In this document: positions 12,465 through 14,640 of the stretch, one piece after another | Numbering within the stretch: the first letter of the stretch is position 1 | Layout: every line of letters begins with the position of its first letter | Assembly: GCA_903864515.1 (NCBI GenBank) | Contig: CAIPFZ010000076.1 | Coordinates: 1 to 14,640 of the forward strand | DNA length: 14,640 nucleotides | Reading direction: 5' to 3' | Origin: an uncultured bacterium | GTDB taxonomy: Bacteria; Patescibacteriota; Minisyncoccia; Phycocordibacterales; CAIZLB01 | Notes under the pieces: generated by a model | Told to the model about the DNA's origin: nothing | Databases searched by the model: none | The model's input: the letters and a program-made list of their open reading frames with translations, nothing else | Translations under genes and position numbers: made by a program

Positions 12465-13997
12465 ATGAATAATACAATGGAAAATAAAAAAATAATAACA
12501 AGATTTGCACCTTCGCCAACTGGCTTTATGCATGTTGGAGGAGTTAGAACAGCCCTATACGCATGGCTCTTTGCACGTAAAAATAATGGGACGATGATAC
12601 TCAGAATTGAGGATACTGACAAAGAAAGGGAGGTTCAAGGATCTATTGCTCACATTATAGAGTCACTAAAATGGGTAGGTATTGATTGGGATGAAGGGCC
12701 TGATATTGGTGGTCCAAACGCACCATATTTGCAATCTGAAAGATTGGACTCATATAAAAAATATGCTCAAACACTAGTAGACAAAGGCTTAGCATATGCA
12801 GATCCATATTCTGAAGAAGAACTGGAGAAATTCAGAAAAGATGCTGAAGAGAATAAAAAGCCTTTTCTTTATAGAAATCACAGACCTGAAAATCCACCTG
12901 TCTGGGATGGAACAAAACCACTTAGACTAAAAATTCTTAATCCTCAAAAAGTAAGATGGCATGATTTAGCCAGAGGAGATTTAGAAGCTGGTCCTGAATC
13001 TCTTGATGATTTTATTTTGATTAAAAGTGACGGTTTCCCAACATATAACTTTGCACATATAATTGATGATTTAGAAATGGGTGTCACTCACATATTCCGT
13101 GCGGATGAATTTATTTCTTCAACTCCAAAGTTTCTAGCTCTTTATGAAGCACTTGAAATACAAAGACCTGAATTTGTAACACTTCCACCAATTATGGGGC
13201 CCGATGGAAAGAAGAAGCTGGGAAAAAGAGATGGTGCAAGGGATTTGTTAGATTACAGAAGTGAAGGTTATCTGCCTGAGGCAATTGTTAATTTTCTCGC
13301 ATTAATTGGATGGCACCCAGGAGGTAATGATGAACTATTTTCAATACAAGAATTGAAGGATTTATTTACTATTGAAAAAATTCACAAAAGTGGAGGTAAT
13401 TTTAATGATGTAAAATTGAATTGGATGAATAAGGAAAACATGCTTAAAATATCGCATGATGAATATAAAAAGAATTTAGAAATATTTATTCCAGAACACA
13501 TCTCCACCCTTGATACTTACAAGCCAAGAATAGATAAAGTAATTGAAATAATTAGGGATAGATTAGAATATTTTAAACAGGTTCAAGAGATGTACGATGG
13601 GGGAGACCTTGAGTATTTCTTCATAGCACCACTATATGATGCAGACATACTTCTATGTTCTGAGAAAATGAGAAAAGGTGTGGAATTAACACATGATAGT
13701 CTAGCTAAAATATTAGCAAAGTGTAAATTGGAACTAGAAAAACTTCCAGAAGAAAATGGGGGATTTATTGAGGGTGGGGAAGTAAGATGGAACAAGGAAT
13801 CAATCAAAGATGTTCTATGGCCAATTGCAGAATTAGAGGGTAGGGGAATAGTGCTTTGGGCGGTTAGAGTTACCCTATCTGGCAAAGAAAAATCTCCAGA
13901 TCCATTCATACTAGCTGAAGCTATTGGTAGGGATGAAACTCTAGCGAGATTACAAAGAGCAGAAAACTTTTTGAAAGAAAAGATTGTTTTATCCTAA
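12465..13997 (+). CDS. gltX: Glutamyl-tRNA synthetase
   Basis: Class I synthetase that charges tRNA-Glu; in organisms lacking GlnRS the enzyme also mischarges tRNA-Gln. The protein is 510 aa. The Rossmann fold opens with RFAPSPTGFMHVGGVRTALY (13-32), where HVGG (23-26) is the HIGH motif. LRIEDTDKER follows, and KKKLGKRDG (249-257) contains the KMSKS equivalent KLGKR, with Gly for the usual Ser. LDDFILIKSDGFPTYNFAHI (about 180-200) is typical of GluRS rather than GlnRS. The zinc-binding cysteines seen in some GluRS are absent. The helical C-terminal anticodon-binding domain runs to the end (EAIGRDETLARLQRAENFL). A second in-frame ATG at 12477 begins MENKKIITRF and is just as plausible, since neither has an SD. 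It follows murG by 11 nt and is probably co-transcribed. Confidence 0.95.
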   Translation: MNNTMENKKIITRFAPSPTGFMHVGGVRTALYAWLFARKNNGTMILRIEDTDKEREVQGSIAHIIESLKWVGIDWDEGPDIGGPNAPYLQSERLDSYKKYAQTLVDKGLAYADPYSEEELEKFRKDAEENKKPFLYRNHRPENPPVWDGTKPLRLKILNPQKVRWHDLARGDLEAGPESLDDFILIKSDGFPTYNFAHIIDDLEMGVTHIFRADEFISSTPKFLALYEALEIQRPEFVTLPPIMGPDGKKKLGKRDGARDLLDYRSEGYLPEAIVNFLALIGWHPGGNDELFSIQELKDLFTIEKIHKSGGNFNDVKLNWMNKENMLKISHDEYKKNLEIFIPEHISTLDTYKPRIDKVIEIIRDRLEYFKQVQEMYDGGDLEYFFIAPLYDADILLCSEKMRKGVELTHDSLAKILAKCKLELEKLPEENGGFIEGGEVRWNKESIKDVLWPIAELEGRGIVLWAVRVTLSGKEKSPDPFILAEAIGRDETLARLQRAENFLKEKIVLS

Positions 13998-13998
13998 A

Positions 13999-14018
13999 AT
14001 CTAAGACAAATCTTAGAT
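13999..14018 (+). other. Hairpin after gltX
   Basis: ATCTAAGA 13999-14006 and TCTTAGAT 14011-14018 form 8 perfect pairs around CAAA, starting 2 nt after the gltX stop. No T-run follows on the + strand, so it is a poor terminator in that direction; an mRNA 3'-end stabiliser or an operator for the next gene is possible. TGCTAAATA at 14021-14029 just beyond resembles an extended -10 for the gene at 14050. Confidence 0.45.
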
Positions 14019-14049
14019 ACTGCTAAATAATAAATTCTCAAAACAAACT

Positions 14050-14640
14050 ATGAACATTAAAAATATAAAAAACAAAACAAGTAAATATACATACATATTA
14101 AAAATATTGACTCTTGTTTTGATTTTAATATTTCAAATGAACTATGGTGAAGTAAAGATAGTATATTCAGCAACAGTAGAAGAATTACAAGCAAAAATAG
14201 ATGAGAAGAATAACAATATCGAAAATTTAAATAGAGAAATTAAACTCTATGCTGAATTGACAGACAAGACATCTAAAGAAGCTAAGACTCTTCAAAATAA
14301 GATAAAGACATTAACTCAGAACGGTAAGATGCTAGATACTGATATTAAAAAGACAAAAAGCCAGATAGAGGTAGCTAATTTAGCGATTAAAAAAATTGGT
14401 ATAAACATACAAACATCTGAGGACAAGGCAGATCATTATAGAGATGTAATTACTACGACAGTCAAGAGTATGCAATTCAGAGAAGACTCATCTTTAATTG
14501 AAAACATGTTAGGTAAGAGAAATCTATCTGACGCACTAGTTGAAATAGACAGCATAAGAAAATTTAATGAGGAATTAACCAATCAAATAGATTCATTGAA
14601 ATCTGAAAAAGAAAAGTTATTAGAAAATAAAAATAAAAAA
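14050..14640 (+). CDS. Exported coiled-coil protein, probable PcsB/EnvC-like murein hydrolase or activator (partial, 3' end outside window)
   Basis: The frame is open from ATG 14050 to the last base (197 codons). An N-terminal basic stretch and a hydrophobic helix (about 16-30, YILKILTLVLILIFQ) look like a signal peptide, with possible cleavage after YSA near residue 41. The rest is a long charged coiled coil starting TVEELQAKIDEKNNNIENLN, with heptad-like spacing and a mid-region interruption (LIENMLGKRNLSDALVEIDS). This architecture is that of the N-terminal half of PcsB, CwlO and EnvC proteins, which carry a NlpC/P60 or M23 peptidase domain at the C-terminus and cleave the wall at division. 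That domain would lie beyond the window, so the catalytic class is unknown. The gene follows gltX by 52 nt and again lacks an SD. The neighbourhood of murG, mraY and ftsW supports a wall-remodelling role. Confidence 0.75.
   Translation, partial: MNIKNIKNKTSKYTYILKILTLVLILIFQMNYGEVKIVYSATVEELQAKIDEKNNNIENLNREIKLYAELTDKTSKEAKTLQNKIKTLTQNGKMLDTDIKKTKSQIEVANLAIKKIGINIQTSEDKADHYRDVITTTVKSMQFREDSSLIENMLGKRNLSDALVEIDSIRKFNEELTNQIDSLKSEKEKLLENKNKK

Noticed and set aside
1..14640. Minus-strand ORFs of 60-117 codons, CRISPR arrays, IS elements and tRNA genes
   Set aside because: All minus-strand frames lie opposite real genes and lack family resemblance. I saw no spaced direct repeats, transposase-like proteins or tRNA T-arm/acceptor pattern.

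Overview
The window is AT-rich (most genes roughly one third G+C by eye), every gene is on the + strand, and spacing is tight. It reads as a stretch of bacterial chromosome from a small-genome lineage that makes peptidoglycan. No gene has a recognisable Shine-Dalgarno sequence. Several genes instead have a -10 box ending only 6-9 nt before the ATG, which predicts leaderless or near-leaderless mRNAs. Compact proteins (an aspartyl-tRNA synthetase without its GAD insertion), the lack of SD sites and a broken-up division/cell-wall cluster point to a Candidate Phyla Radiation bacterium, probably Parcubacteria/Paceibacteria. That placement is an inference from style and has not been tested by phylogeny.

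Layout. Positions 1-193 hold the 3' half of a T-box riboswitch (stem III, antiterminator with UGGC bulge, competing terminator), then a second inverted repeat enclosing a TATAAT, then aspS (194-1600). Next are a DNPH1/Rcl-like deoxynucleotide N-hydrolase (1638-2042) and the condensin accessory genes scpA and scpB (2118-3537). A cell-wall block follows: a D-Ala-D-Ala carboxypeptidase overlapping scpB (3500-4528), mraY (4550-5605) and ftsW (5629-6750). Positions 6751-7213 contain no convincing protein gene but hold a strong promoter, about 340 nt of GC-richer foldable sequence and a terminator, which I call an unidentified structured RNA. After it come lysS (7214-8680) and a Nudix hydrolase (8696-9121). 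Then come two self-contained accessory units: an unknown 149-aa protein with its own promoter and terminator (9261-9710), and a membrane-anchored, cysteine-paired surface protein with divergent InlB-type repeats (9827-11155, own terminator). The cell-wall theme resumes with murG (11311-12453), gltX (12465-13997) and the start of a PcsB/EnvC-like coiled-coil protein that runs off the right end (14050 onward).

How the genes fit together. MraY makes lipid I, MurG makes lipid II, the SEDS protein FtsW polymerises it, the carboxypeptidase trims the peptide, and the last gene probably encodes or helps a murein hydrolase. AspS, LysS and GltX supply translation. The DNPH1-like enzyme and the Nudix protein are candidate nucleotide-pool sanitisers. 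ScpAB works with SMC in chromosome segregation. The mraY and murG start regions, 6.8 kb apart, share the string ATAATCTATACA immediately before the start codon, suggesting a common initiation element.

Most worth a second look: the T-box on aspS in a probable CPR genome and the enclosed promoter behind it; the unidentified RNA between ftsW and lysS; the leaderless promoter set; the Asp-to-Glu change in the third catalytic motif of MraY; the GAD-less AspRS; and the two accessory units inserted between ftsW/lysS and murG.
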